DNA from: Luteimonas rhizosphaericola
Lineage (GTDB): Bacteria > Pseudomonadota > Gammaproteobacteria > Xanthomonadales > Xanthomonadaceae
Direction: 5' to 3'
DNA length: 64,000 nt
Assembly (NCBI RefSeq): GCF_029888045.1
Contig: NZ_JARXRN010000021.1
Location: forward strand, 108,935 to 172,934
Each line of letters begins with the position of its first letter. Positions within the stretch are counted from its first letter, which is position 1. The notes below the pieces were generated by a model. The model searched no databases. It was not told the origin of the DNA and saw nothing but the letters and a program-made list of their open reading frames with translations. This document shows positions 19,940 to 33,158 of this stretch, one piece after another. Position numbers and translations under genes: made by a program.

Positions 19940-20031
19940 CGGAACGGACTCTCGGTTCAATCAACGGGAATGCAGTCGGACACGTCGCCGGCGGCACGCA
20001 TGCGCGCGCCCGGGGCCGTCGCCGCGCGCGA

Positions 20032-21006
20032 TCAGGGCTGTGGTGCCGGATCCGGCGCCTGCGTGGCCGCTCCGGCCAGCGGCCACTGGGTGACGGTCTG
20101 GGCCGGCGCCGGCCGGAACGGCTCGAACGCGGGCTCGCGCGGCGCCAGGGCGCCGCCGGCCACGGTATAGGCGCCGGCCGCCGGCAACAGCGACCGGGGC
20201 CAGGGCCGCGCGGTGGCCGCCGGCGGCATCGCGAAGGGATCGCGATCCACCGCGACGGCCTCCGGCAGATCGATCAGCACCGGCGCGGCATTCGCGGCCA
20301 GGGCCGTCGGCGACCGCGAATCCGGCCTCTCCGCCTGGCGGCGGCGCGCCTGCTGCACGCGGGCCACGGCCTCGGGCTGGGAACGCGTCCGCCGCTCGGC
20401 GGACCGGCGCGGGGTTTCGGCGACCGCGAGCGCCGCGGCCGCAAGCGCGGTGGCGGCTTCGGGCGCGCCACCGCGCTCCTCCGCCTGCGCCAGGCGCGCC
20501 GCGTCGACCGCCGAGGGCGCGGGGACGGGAACGGCCGGCGCCGCAGGCACGGACCCGGCTTCCGCCACCAGCGGCGCGCGGTCGCCCGCGGGCACGCCAC
20601 CCGGTTCGGGCAGCTGGCGGCTGGCGAATACGGCTAGCAGCGCGACCGATGCCGCGATCGCCGCGCCGCCGCCCCAGCGTGCGATGCGCGGGCGGCGTTC
20701 GCGCGCCGGAACCCCGGGATCGGCGACCAGCGTCGCGCCGCCGGCCAGCGACAGCGCCACGCGCTCGGCGAAGTCGCGGGGCAGCAGGTCGTTGCGCTGG
20801 CCGCGCAGCACGTCGCCGCACACCTGCCAGCGTTCCCAGCACGAGGCCAGGGTGGTGTCGTGCTGCAGGCGCCGCAGCATGAACCTGGCTTCGTCCGGAG
20901 ACAGCTCGCCGTCGAGCATCGCCGACAGCTGCTGCCGGTGATACACGAACAGCTTGTCCGGGTCCGGTCCGATCTGCAGGAACTCGTTGTCGTCGACGTG
21001 GGTCAT
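20032..21006 (-). CDS. rseA: RseA-type anti-sigma-E factor with long periplasmic tail
   Basis: A 324-aa single-pass membrane protein. The cytoplasmic RseA N-terminal domain (YHRQQLSAMLDGELSPDEARFMLRRL, then CWERWQVCGDVLRG) covers about residues 22-90, preceded by an extra ~20 residues. One membrane segment lies near 115-135 (AAIAASVALLAVFAS). The remaining ~190 residues are Ala/Pro/Arg-rich and poorly conserved. It should hold RpoE inactive at the membrane and be cut during envelope stress. Its ATG overlaps the rpoE stop by ATGA. No rseB follows; the degP-like protease is next. Confidence 0.85.
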   Translation of the reverse strand: MTHVDDNEFLQIGPDPDKLFVYHRQQLSAMLDGELSPDEARFMLRRLQHDTTLASCWERWQVCGDVLRGQRNDLLPRDFAERVALSLAGGATLVADPGVPARERRPRIARWGGGAAIAASVALLAVFASRQLPEPGGVPAGDRAPLVAEAGSVPAAPAVPVPAPSAVDAARLAQAEERGGAPEAATALAAAALAVAETPRRSAERRTRSQPEAVARVQQARRRQAERPDSRSPTALAANAAPVLIDLPEAVAVDRDPFAMPPAATARPWPRSLLPAAGAYTVAGGALAPREPAFEPFRPAPAQTVTQWPLAGAATQAPDPAPQP

Positions 21007-21617
21007 CGTGCCGCGCGCTCCGCTCGTGTGTCGCTGTCCAACAGGGGTTTCATCTCGTGGTCGATCGCCTCGCGCGCCCGGAAGATGCGCGAGCGCACCG
21101 TACCGATCGGGCAGTCCATGCGCTGGGCGATCTCTTCGTAGCTCAGGCCGTCGACCTCGCGCAGCGTGATCGCCAGCCGCAATTCCTCGGGCAGGGCTTC
21201 GACCGCGCGCATGACGGTTTGTTCCAGCTGCTGCCGCATCAGTTCACGTTCCGGGGTATCGCCGTCGCGCAGCCGGATGCCGGCGTCGAACTGTTCGGCG
21301 TCGTCGACATCGATATGCGCGCCCGGCGGGCGGCGGTTGCCGGCGACGAGGTGGTTCTTGGCGGTGTTCACGGCGATCCGGTGCAGCCAGGTGTAGAACT
21401 GGGCGTCGCCGCGGAAATTGCCGATCGCGCGATAGGCACGGATGAAGGTTTCCTGGGCGACGTCCTGCACCTCGCTCCAGTCGTGCACGTAGCGCCCGAT
21501 CAGCGCCGCGATCCGGTGCTGGTACTTGCGCACCAGCAGGTCGAAGGCCGCGCTGTCGCCGCGCTGCACGCGCCTGACCAGTTCGAGGTCCAGTTGTTGG
21601 GTGTCGATCTCGGCCAT
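21003..21617 (-). CDS. rpoE: RNA polymerase sigma factor RpoE
   Basis: A 204-aa ECF sigma factor with sigma2 (FDLLVRKYQHRIAALIGRYV...VQDVAQETFIRAYRAI...FYTWLHRIAVN) and sigma4 (LPEELRLAITLREVDGLSYEEIAQ, PIGTVRSRIFRARE) domains, close to RpoE of other gammaproteobacteria. It directs transcription of outer-membrane and periplasmic stress genes. It is coupled to the anti-sigma gene by an ATGA overlap, and a sequence matching its own promoter class lies upstream. Confidence 0.95.
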   Translation of the reverse strand: MAEIDTQQLDLELVRRVQRGDSAAFDLLVRKYQHRIAALIGRYVHDWSEVQDVAQETFIRAYRAIGNFRGDAQFYTWLHRIAVNTAKNHLVAGNRRPPGAHIDVDDAEQFDAGIRLRDGDTPERELMRQQLEQTVMRAVEALPEELRLAITLREVDGLSYEEIAQRMDCPIGTVRSRIFRAREAIDHEMKPLLDSDTRAERAAR

Positions 21618-21661
21618 GGGGCCTGGCGCTCCTGACTCGCCCGGCCTTGGCGACCGGCAGC

Positions 21662-21689
21662 TGTGACCTCGGGCAGGAGCGGAAGTTCC
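21662..21689 (-). promoter_or_regulatory. Sigma-E (RpoE) promoter of the rpoE operon
   Basis: On the minus strand GGAACTT (21683-21689) and GTCACA (21662-21667) are spaced by 15 bp, a close match to the GGAACTT-N15/16-GTC consensus of RpoE promoters. The predicted start lies about 38 bp ahead of the rpoE ATG. This supports autoregulation. Confidence 0.75.
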
Positions 21690-21842
21690 GCCCCCGTATC
21701 AGCCGGATCTGGGGATGCCCCCCGCCGCGCGCAAGCCGGGCGTCGCGCACCCGGCGGCACGCGCCCCGCGCCGCCGATTTGACTGCGGCGAAACATCCTC
21801 TGGATCATAAAGGGCTTCCCATACCCTAACGGATGGTCCCGC

Positions 21843-23918
21843 ATGATCGCTGGCCTCGATGGACTGCGCTTCAGCCACTGGCAGGTCGAGCTGCGCCCGG
21901 ACGGCGTCCTGGTGCTGTCGTTCGACCGCGAAGGCGAGTCGGTCAACACCTTCGGCCAGGACGTGCTGATCGAACTCGAGGCGCTGCTGGAGCGGCTGGC
22001 GCTGGATCCGCCCAGGGGGCTGGTGCTGCGCTCGGCCAAGCAGAAGGGCTTCATCGCCGGGGCCGACATCCGCGAATTCGCCGAGTTCGACCGCAAGGGC
22101 ACCATCGGCGATTCGATCCGCCGGGGCCAGCAGGCGTTCCAGCGCCTGGCCGAGCTGCCCTGCCCCACGGTTTCCGCGATCCACGGCTTCTGCATGGGCG
22201 GCGGCACCGAGGTCTCGCTGGCCTGCGACTACCGCGTGGCCAGCAGTGACCCGTCCACGCGGATCGGCTTGCCCGAGGTGAAGCTGGGCATCTATCCGGG
22301 CTGGGGCGGCAGCGTGCGCCTGCCGCGCCTGGTCGGGGCGCCGGCGGCGATGGACGTGATGCTCACCGGACGCACGCTGTCGGCGGCGTCCGCGCGGGCG
22401 ATCGGCCTGGTCGACAAGGTGGTCGAACCGGCGCTGCTGGTGGACGAGGCCGCGAAGCTCGCCCTCGAAGGCCGCGAACGGCCGTTCAAGCAGCGCTTCC
22501 TGGGCTGGATCACCAACACCTGGCCGGTGCGGCAGGCGCTGGCGCCGATGCTGGTCAAGCAGGTCGCGCGCAAGGCGCGCAAGGAACACTACCCCGCGCC
22601 CTACGCGCTGATCGAGACCTGGCGCCGCAGCGGCGGCGGCGTGCAGGCGCGGCTGGCGGCCGAGCGCAGGTCGGTGGTCAGGCTCGCCGGCACGCCGACC
22701 GCGCGCAACCTCACCCGGGTGTTCTTCCTGCAGGAACGGCTCAAGGGGCTGGGCGGGAAGACGCCGCACGGGATCGAGCGCGTGCACGTGGTCGGGGCCG
22801 GGGTGATGGGCGGCGACATCGCGGCCTGGTCGGCCTACAAGGGCTTCACCGTGACCCTGCAGGACCGCGAGCAGCCCTACATCGACAAGGCGATCGCGCG
22901 CGCGCAGGAACTGTTCGCGAAGAAGGTCAAGGACGAGGCGAAGCGGCCTGAAGTCGCCGCGCGCCTGCGCCCGGACCTCGCCGGCGAAGGCGTGGCCGCG
23001 GCCGACCTGGTGATCGAGGCGATCATCGAGGATGCCGAGGCCAAGCGCGAACTGTATGCCGGCGTCGAACCGCGCATGCCGCCCGGCGCCCTGCTGGCCA
23101 CCAACACCTCCTCGATCCCGCTGGACGAGCTGCGCGGGCAGCTTGCGCGGCCGGCGCAGTTCGCCGGCCTGCACTACTTCAACCCGGTGGCGCTGATGCC
23201 GCTGGTGGAGATCGTGCGCCACGACGCAATGGACGCCTCGACCGAGCAGCGGCTGGCCGCCTTCTGCAAGGCGATCGACAAGCTGCCGGTGCCGGTCGCC
23301 GGGACGCCGGGTTTCCTGGTCAACCGCCTGCTGTTTCCGTACATGCTCGAGGCCGCGCTGGCGTACTCGGAAGGCATTCCCGGCGCGGCGATCGACAAAG
23401 CGGCGGTGAAGTACGGCATGCCGATGGGGCCGATCGAGCTGATCGACACCGTGGGCCTGGACGTCGCCTACGGCGTGGGCCAGGAGCTGGCCCCGTTCCT
23501 CGGCCTGCAGATCCCGCCGGCGCTGTCGCAGCCGCCGGAGGCCGGCAAGCGCGGCAAGAAGGACGGCCAGGGCCTGTACGCCTGGGAGGACGGCAAGGCC
23601 AAGAAGCCCGAGGTGCCGAAGGACTACGTCGCACCCGACGATCTCGAGGACCGCCTGGTCCTGCCGCTGCTCAATGAGGCCGTCGCCGCGCTGCACGATG
23701 GCGTGGTCGAGGACGCGGACCTGCTCGATGCCGGCGTGATCTTCGGCACCGGCTACGCGCCGTTCCGCGGCGGCCCGATCCAGACCATCCGCGAGACCGG
23801 TGCCGACGCGCTGCTCGAACGCCTGAAGGCGCTGCAGGCGCGCTACGGCGACCGCTTCGCGCCGCGCGCGGGCTGGGACAATCCGGCGCTGCGGCCGTCG
23901 GCCGCCGGCCCGGCGTGA
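21843..23918 (+). CDS. FadB/FadJ-like fatty acid oxidation complex alpha subunit
   Basis: A 691-aa bifunctional enzyme. Residues ~15-200 form an enoyl-CoA hydratase domain with both catalytic glutamates in context (GFCMGGGTEVSLACDYR and IGLPEVKLGI); residues ~310-490 are the NAD-binding 3-hydroxyacyl-CoA dehydrogenase domain (VHVVGAGVMGGDIAAWSA), followed by the C-terminal dimerisation domains with the catalytic His context GLHYFNPVALMPLVE. It hydrates enoyl-CoA and oxidises 3-hydroxyacyl-CoA in beta-oxidation. It is a little shorter than E. coli FadB (729 aa). There is no thiolase (fadA) gene next to it; it stands alone, divergent from rpoE. Confidence 0.9.
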   Translation: MIAGLDGLRFSHWQVELRPDGVLVLSFDREGESVNTFGQDVLIELEALLERLALDPPRGLVLRSAKQKGFIAGADIREFAEFDRKGTIGDSIRRGQQAFQRLAELPCPTVSAIHGFCMGGGTEVSLACDYRVASSDPSTRIGLPEVKLGIYPGWGGSVRLPRLVGAPAAMDVMLTGRTLSAASARAIGLVDKVVEPALLVDEAAKLALEGRERPFKQRFLGWITNTWPVRQALAPMLVKQVARKARKEHYPAPYALIETWRRSGGGVQARLAAERRSVVRLAGTPTARNLTRVFFLQERLKGLGGKTPHGIERVHVVGAGVMGGDIAAWSAYKGFTVTLQDREQPYIDKAIARAQELFAKKVKDEAKRPEVAARLRPDLAGEGVAAADLVIEAIIEDAEAKRELYAGVEPRMPPGALLATNTSSIPLDELRGQLARPAQFAGLHYFNPVALMPLVEIVRHDAMDASTEQRLAAFCKAIDKLPVPVAGTPGFLVNRLLFPYMLEAALAYSEGIPGAAIDKAAVKYGMPMGPIELIDTVGLDVAYGVGQELAPFLGLQIPPALSQPPEAGKRGKKDGQGLYAWEDGKAKKPEVPKDYVAPDDLEDRLVLPLLNEAVAALHDGVVEDADLLDAGVIFGTGYAPFRGGPIQTIRETGADALLERLKALQARYGDRFAPRAGWDNPALRPSAAGPA

Positions 23919-23969
23919 ACGCCGGCGGCGCGTCGGGCCCGGTGCCCGTCGCGCCGCGCGCGGGGCGCG

Positions 23970-25670
23970 CTACAGCCGCGACCCGGTCAACGTGACGTCG
24001 GCCTCGCGCCATGCCGCATCGAAGGCCCGGGACGCCTCCGCCGCCTCCGCCCGCTTGTCCTGCGCGTCCAGGCTGCGGGCGAGGCCGAACAGCGACCAGC
24101 CGTTGCCCGGATTGCGCTGCAGTTCCTCGCGATAGACGGTCTCCGCCTCGGCGGCGCGACCGGCGTCGAGCAGCACCGCGCCGAGCGTCTGCCGCACCGG
24201 CGCGTGCCAGCCCGGCGGCTCGTCGTAGGGGATGCCGTCCTCGATCGCGACCGCCTCGCGCAGCGCCGCCACCGCGGCGCCGGTGTCGCCGCGTGCGGCC
24301 GCCAGTTCGGCGGTGACGGTGCGCTCGGCGACGCGCGCGGCGAACGACAGCGGATAGCGGTCCCAGACCATCCGCCGCTGCATCGCCGGATCGGCGGCGA
24401 GCGGGCGCAGCGCGGCCAGGTGCGTGTCGGCCGCGTCCAGGCGGCCCCGGCGGACCGCCGCCATCGCCTGCGCGTAGTGCCAGATGGCGGTGACGTAGGG
24501 CAGGTCCGGCGCCGGGTTCTCCGCGCCCGCGATCTCGTCCCAGCGCCCGAACCGCACCCGGTCGAACCAGGGCGTCATCCAGTAATGCTGCAGTCCCTCG
24601 AAACCGGGGGTGCGCATCAGCTCGGGCAGGTCGGTGCGCTCGGCGGTGGCCAGCGCCGCCGCCCGCGCCACCGCGCCGCTGCCCTCCATGCTCGCGGCGA
24701 ACCACAGGAAGTGGTGGTTGTGCGGCACGTAGCCCAGCGGATACACGCCCTGGGTGTTGCCGCGGCACAGCGCGAGGTAGGCGTCGTCGGCCTCGATCGC
24801 GCGCTGGTTGGCGATCACCGCGTCGTGCCAGCGCCCCACCCGCGCGTAGATGTGCGCCGGCATGTGCACCAGGTGCCCGGAGCCGGGCACCAGGGTGCGC
24901 AGGCGGTCCGCGGCCGCGACGCCGCGCTGCGGGTCGGCCGAGGCCTCGACGGCATGCACGTACAGGTGCAGGGCGCCGGCGTGGTCGGGATCGCGCGCCA
25001 TCACCGATTCCAGCGTGCGCACCACCTCGGCGGTGTGGCCCTTGGGCTGGCGCTGCGCGTCGTAGTAGTCCCACGGCTGCAGGTCCATCAGGGCTTCGGC
25101 CATCAGCACCGCGGCGTCCAGGTCGTCGGGGCGCTGGCGTACCAGCGCGCGCATGGCGGCGGCGTAGGCCTCGTCCAGCGGGCGGCGATCGTCCGGCGGC
25201 TGCGCGGCATAGCGCGCCGCCAGCGCCTCGATGAAGGCCCGCTCGCGCGCACCGGCGCCGGCGGCGAGTTCGCGCGCGCGCTGCAGCCGGCGCCAGGCGT
25301 CGGCGTTGTCGGCCGGGTCCATTGCTGCGTTCACGTGCGGGCCCAGCACCAGCGCCGCGCCCCACCAGCACATGGCGCAGTCGGGGTCGAGCTCGGTGGC
25401 CTTGAGGAACGAGCGCTCGGCGGCGTCGTGGTTGAAGCCGTAGGTCAGCATCAGGCCCTGGTCGAACCAGCGCTGGACCTCGGGATGGGCGCTGGTGACT
25501 TCGAAATGGTGGTCGCCGAGTCCTTCGAGCAGGTGCGCGCCGACCATCGCCAGCTCGGGCGGCGACACCGGCCGGGGCGGCTCGACGGATGCGGAGGCGC
25601 TGCGGCGCTCGCAGGCGGTGAGCGCGAGCGCGGCGAGCGCGCCGGTGAGGATCAGGGAACGCAGGTGCAT
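23970..25670 (-). CDS. TPR-repeat lipoprotein
   Basis: A 566-aa exported protein. The N-terminus MHLRSLILTGALAALALTAC carries a lipobox (LTAC), so it is likely a lipoprotein. TPR-like helices are seen near residues 55-95 (RWFDQGLMLTYGFNHDAAERSFLKA) and 470-540 (RQTLGAVLLDAGRAAEAETVYREEL, then SLFGLARSLDAQDKRAEA). The middle has conserved Trp/His-rich stretches (MCWWGAALVLGPHVN, HMPAHIYARVGRW, PHNHHFLWFA) that recur in TPR proteins of this type and may bind a ligand. Function unknown. A GGAGG site precedes the ATG. It stands alone; the 341-bp gap upstream shows no clear promoter. Confidence 0.8.
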   Translation of the reverse strand: MHLRSLILTGALAALALTACERRSASASVEPPRPVSPPELAMVGAHLLEGLGDHHFEVTSAHPEVQRWFDQGLMLTYGFNHDAAERSFLKATELDPDCAMCWWGAALVLGPHVNAAMDPADNADAWRRLQRARELAAGAGARERAFIEALAARYAAQPPDDRRPLDEAYAAAMRALVRQRPDDLDAAVLMAEALMDLQPWDYYDAQRQPKGHTAEVVRTLESVMARDPDHAGALHLYVHAVEASADPQRGVAAADRLRTLVPGSGHLVHMPAHIYARVGRWHDAVIANQRAIEADDAYLALCRGNTQGVYPLGYVPHNHHFLWFAASMEGSGAVARAAALATAERTDLPELMRTPGFEGLQHYWMTPWFDRVRFGRWDEIAGAENPAPDLPYVTAIWHYAQAMAAVRRGRLDAADTHLAALRPLAADPAMQRRMVWDRYPLSFAARVAERTVTAELAAARGDTGAAVAALREAVAIEDGIPYDEPPGWHAPVRQTLGAVLLDAGRAAEAETVYREELQRNPGNGWSLFGLARSLDAQDKRAEAAEASRAFDAAWREADVTLTGSRL

Positions 25671-26011
25671 GGGAACCTCCACTGCGGTGCATGCGCACGT
25701 GGCGGCGTCGCCACCCGACCCGTGCTGCGCCTGATCGTGTCCCACGCGGGCCGGCGGCACGGGAACCGCCGGCTCGGGATGAGATCGGGCCGCTGCGCGC
25801 GCCGGCGGTCACCGGCCCCGGGTTCGGTCTCCCGGGTGGGTCTCGGCAGGTCCACCCGGAATGGCCGCTGTCGCCTGCGCCCGCGCGCGTCGGATCCGAC
25901 TTCCTTCAGGACGCGGGATCGCGCCCGGAGCGGACAGCCAGCGGCGGTGCACCCCTCATAGTCATCAGGCGGGGCCCGGCGCCCCGGGCAGCTCCCGACA
26001 GGTCGGCAGGT
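25671..26011. other. 341-bp intergenic region
   Basis: It lies between the TPR lipoprotein start and the stop of the DUF4380 gene, both on the minus strand. I see no gene with believable codon usage, no T-tailed terminator and no clear promoter. A GC-rich inverted repeat CGGGGC/GCCCCG lies near 25971-25987. Confidence 0.5.
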
Positions 26012-27061
26012 TCAGTGCGCCAGCCCGACGTCGCGCAGCGCCGCCTCCAGCGCGTCGCGCTGGGCCTCCAGGGTGTCCGGGCCGTCGTACGGGACCACGG
26101 TCCAGGTCTCGCCCGCGCGCATCGTTTCGCCGGGGGCCAGGGTGCGCATCGGGGCATGCACCTCGAGTTCCATCAGCCCCGCGTTGGGGTCGCCGGCGTG
26201 CCACTGTTGGTACAGCTCGACCTGCCCGTGCTCGGGATCGATCGCCGTGTCCGGCTGCCGCTCGAACCGGATCAGCAGCAGCTGGCCGGCGCTGAAACCG
26301 GCGATCCAGCCGGCTGCGGGCGCGATGAAGACCTTGCCGCGGCGCCCGGCCTTGCCGGCTGGCGGCGGATCGGCCTGCAGCGAATACAGCCCGTCCTCCC
26401 CCCACGCCACCAGCCCGGCAAAGGTGGCGTCCTCGTCGGCGCGCAGGCGCGCGTCGGCCGGCCGCGCGACCGGGACGAACACGCGGCTGCCGGCCGGCAG
26501 GCGGGTGTTGAACCAGAGGTCGCGCCGCACCCCGCGGTCGCGGACGTTCACCGCCTCCGCGCCCAGCTCGAGCGTGGCCGGCGCCCGGCCGGACAGCCGG
26601 AACGACTGGTTCGCGCGCAGCCCGCTCACCGGGCTGTCCACGCCTTCGAGCACCAGGGCCTGCGACGACCGCTCGACGATCCGGTTGCGACCGTAGGCCA
26701 GGAACGGATCGGGGGGCCACACCGCGGCCGCCGCGCGCCGCTCCGGGTTCACGTCCTGGTCGAGCCACCAGCGCGACTGCGCGCCGGTCCACAGCTCGTG
26801 GCCCATGTAGGGAATGTTCTCGCCCTGGGCCGTGGGCACCGGCGGTGCCACGTTCGCGACCGCCTCGCCCACCTTCAGCAGGTTGGGCCTGCCGGGCAGC
26901 GAGAGATGGACGATGCGTCCGCCCAGCGCGGGCGCGATGTCGACCTGCAGGTGGCCGTCGTCCAGGCGCACGCGCTCGGTGGCGTGCACCGCCGGCAGCG
27001 CCAGCAGCGCGAGCGCGGACAGCGCACACAGCCGGCCGAGGCGGCGCACGAGGCGGTCCAT
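26012..27061 (-). CDS. Exported DUF4380-family protein
   Basis: A 349-aa protein with a signal peptide (residues ~1-27, LCALSALALLALPAVHA) and a mature part that begins VRLDDGHLQVDIAPALGGRIVHLSLPG, a beta-sandwich pattern like that of galactose-mutarotase-type folds and DUF4380 proteins. No enzyme activity can be assigned. The ATG at 27061 shares its A with the stop of pilZ (TGATG); a GTG one codon upstream is also possible. It is the last gene of the fab-holB-pilZ run, so it is probably transcribed with it. Confidence 0.75.
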   Translation of the reverse strand: MDRLVRRLGRLCALSALALLALPAVHATERVRLDDGHLQVDIAPALGGRIVHLSLPGRPNLLKVGEAVANVAPPVPTAQGENIPYMGHELWTGAQSRWWLDQDVNPERRAAAAVWPPDPFLAYGRNRIVERSSQALVLEGVDSPVSGLRANQSFRLSGRAPATLELGAEAVNVRDRGVRRDLWFNTRLPAGSRVFVPVARPADARLRADEDATFAGLVAWGEDGLYSLQADPPPAGKAGRRGKVFIAPAAGWIAGFSAGQLLLIRFERQPDTAIDPEHGQVELYQQWHAGDPNAGLMELEVHAPMRTLAPGETMRAGETWTVVPYDGPDTLEAQRDALEAALRDVGLAH

Positions 27062-27416
27062 CACATCGTGTTCGTGGGCTTCTCGGCGGTCAGCGAACCG
27101 GCGAGCAGGGTCTCGATCCGGTTCTTCACCGTCTCGCCCTCCGGCGTGTCGGCGAACTGCACGCCCACCCCCGCCACGCGCGCGCCCTGGGCGCCGGTGG
27201 GCGTCACCCAGACCACCTTGCCGGCCACCGGCAGGCGGTCACTGGACTCGGGCAGGGTCAGCAGCAGGAACACCTCGTCGCCGAGGAAGTAGCGCTTGGG
27301 CGTGGGCACGAAGATGCCGCCGTACTTCAGGTACGGCATGTACGCGCCGTAGAGCGTCGCCTTGTCCTTCAGTGCCAGCGACAAGATGCCCTGTCGTGCG
27401 CCGCCCGCGGTGCTGC

Positions 27417-27420
<4 letters not shown>
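27061..27420 (-). CDS. PilZ-domain protein, type IV pilus type
   Basis: A 119-aa single PilZ domain. It resembles the short PilZ proteins of Xanthomonas and Pseudomonas that act in type IV pilus assembly by contacting the PilB ATPase and FimX. The c-di-GMP-binding RxxxR and (D/N)xSxxG motifs are absent: the N-terminus reads SLALKDKATLYGAYMPYLKYGGIFVPT. It should therefore not bind c-di-GMP itself. It overlaps holB by ATGA, as in related genomes. Confidence 0.88.
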
Positions 27421-30174
<2,754 letters not shown>

Positions 30175-30237
30175 GCGGGCGCGTCCGTCGGGAAGAGGAG
30201 GTCGTCATCGGCTCAGGATACCTTGGCCCGCGTACGC

Positions 30238-31587
30238 TCACGGCGACAGCGCGCGCAGCATGCCGCGCGCCTTGGCCCGGGTTTCGTCCAGTTCACGCGC
30301 CGGAACGGAGTCGGCGACGATCCCGGCGCCGGTCCGGAACCGCGCCAGGGTGCCCTCCAGCTCGGCGCTGCGGATCAGGATGTTGAGGTCGAGGTCGCCG
30401 TCGCGGTTGAGCCAGCCCATGGCGCCGGTGTAGGCGCCGCGGCCGCTGCGCTCGAGCTCCGCGATCACCTGCATGCAGCGCACCTTGGGGCAGCCGGTGA
30501 TGGTGCCGCCGGGGAACGTGGCCGCGATCACCGCGCCGGGCGTGTTGCCTGCACGCAGCCGGCCGCGCACGTTGCTGACGATGTGGTGCACGTGGGCGTA
30601 GCTCTCGATCGTCATCAGCTCGTCCACCTCCACGCTGCCGGGCACGCAGACGCGGCCCAGGTCGTTGCGCTCCAGGTCGACCAGCATCACGTGTTCGGCG
30701 CGCTCCTTGGGGTGGCCGGCGAGTTCGCGCATGCGGGCCGCGTCGTCGTCGCCGGGCGTGCGCGGGCGGGTGCCCGCGATCGGGCGGGTCTCGACCACGT
30801 CGCCGCGCACGGTCACCAGGCGTTCGGGCGATGCGCTCACCACCGCCCAGCCGGCGCCCGCGAACAGGCCTGCGAACGGCGCCGGGTTGGCCTCGCGCAG
30901 GCGCGCGTACAGCGCGGCGGGCTCGGGCGCGGCGTCGAAGTGCGCGCGCCAGCCGCGCGACAGGTTGGCCTGGAACACGTCGCCGGCCGCGAGGTAAGCC
31001 AGGATGCGCTCGACACCATCGAGGAACGCCTGCGGCGGATCCTCGTCCAGCCGCGCGGGCGGCCGCCACGAAGGCGGTGCGGACAGGGTCGGCGCCGCGG
31101 CGAGATCGCCTTCGATGGCGTCCAGCAGCGGCTCGGCGCCGGTCTCGGCGATCGCCACGCATTCGCCGCTTGCGTGATCGCGCAGCACCGCGGCCGGACA
31201 GCGCAGCGCCTGGGCTACCGGCAGGCCCCCTGCCGCCGGGGGCAGGCGCAGCACCGGTTCGACCTGCGCCGCCAGCTCGTAGCCCAGCAGCAGCGCCCAG
31301 CCGCCGCGGAACGGCCAGCGCGGTTCCTCGCGCGGCTGGCGTGCCGCGCGCCAGGCCGCGTCCAGGGCGTCGAGGAAGGAGCCATCCAGGGGCGTCCCGG
31401 CCTGGTCGCGGGTGACGCCGTCCCCGCCCAGGGTCAGCGACCCGCCCTCGGTCGCCAGCAGCAGGTCCCAGCGGGATTGCGCGGTGCCGTGCGCCACCGA
31501 CTGCAGCAGCACCGGATAGCGCGCGGGATCGACGCGATGCAGCGCGAGCAGGTCGGTGTCCGGAGGAAGCGGCCGGGTGATTAGCAC
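30238..31587 (-). CDS. pabB: Aminodeoxychorismate synthase component I (PabB)
   Basis: A chorismate-binding enzyme (449 aa from the GTG at 31587) with the full C-terminal domain: FQANLSRGWRA, VVETRPIAGTRPR, VDLERNDLGRV, FPGGTITGCPK and FRTGAGIVADSVP. It makes 4-amino-4-deoxychorismate for folate. At the PIxGT motif it has Ala, where E. coli PabB has Lys and TrpE has Ala; genomic place and the N-terminal part point to PabB. GTG at 31587 has a CGGAG site 9 bp ahead and is preferred over a GTG at 31650. It sits where E. coli has pabC, between fabF and mltG. Confidence 0.87.
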   Translation of the reverse strand: MLITRPLPPDTDLLALHRVDPARYPVLLQSVAHGTAQSRWDLLLATEGGSLTLGGDGVTRDQAGTPLDGSFLDALDAAWRAARQPREEPRWPFRGGWALLLGYELAAQVEPVLRLPPAAGGLPVAQALRCPAAVLRDHASGECVAIAETGAEPLLDAIEGDLAAAPTLSAPPSWRPPARLDEDPPQAFLDGVERILAYLAAGDVFQANLSRGWRAHFDAAPEPAALYARLREANPAPFAGLFAGAGWAVVSASPERLVTVRGDVVETRPIAGTRPRTPGDDDAARMRELAGHPKERAEHVMLVDLERNDLGRVCVPGSVEVDELMTIESYAHVHHIVSNVRGRLRAGNTPGAVIAATFPGGTITGCPKVRCMQVIAELERSGRGAYTGAMGWLNRDGDLDLNILIRSAELEGTLARFRTGAGIVADSVPARELDETRAKARGMLRALSP

Positions 31588-31740
31588 GACAGGGTGCTCC
31601 GAAGGGCCCGCTGCGCCGGGCGTGCGGCCGCGGGCCGGCACCGGCCGCACTTATCCCATGCGTCCGTGCGCCCGCCGCGGCAGTCCGCGCTCCGGGGCTT
31701 CGACGCGTTCATGCCGCGGCCCGATTCCGCGCCGCCGCGC

Positions 31741-32979
<1,239 letters not shown>

Positions 32980-33033
32980 GGTCGGCTCTCTCCTTGACTG
33001 CGGTGCGCCGCGCGCGCCGGCGTGGCGCGCCGC

Positions 33034-33059
33034 AAAACGCACGAGGCCGCAAAGCGGCC
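33034..33059 (-). terminator. Putative terminator/attenuator after acpP
   Basis: On the minus strand a hairpin GGCCGC/GCGGCC with TTT loop (33045-33059) is followed after seven bases by TTTT (33034-33037). The T tract is short and set back, so it may be leaky; fabF expression requires read-through or its own promoter. Confidence 0.5.
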
Positions 33060-33158
33060 CCGGGGTTTGTGTTCAACCCGGCCGGATCGCGGCCAGGGGA
33101 ATCGGATCGCCTGCACGCGCCACGCCCGGCGTCAGGCCAGGCGTGGCGCCGAGGTGCA

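Noticed and set aside
21699-23696. 665-codon minus-strand frame opposite the FadB-like gene
   Set aside because: Composition rich in His, Arg, Gln and Ala and no domain; the plus-strand gene is certain.
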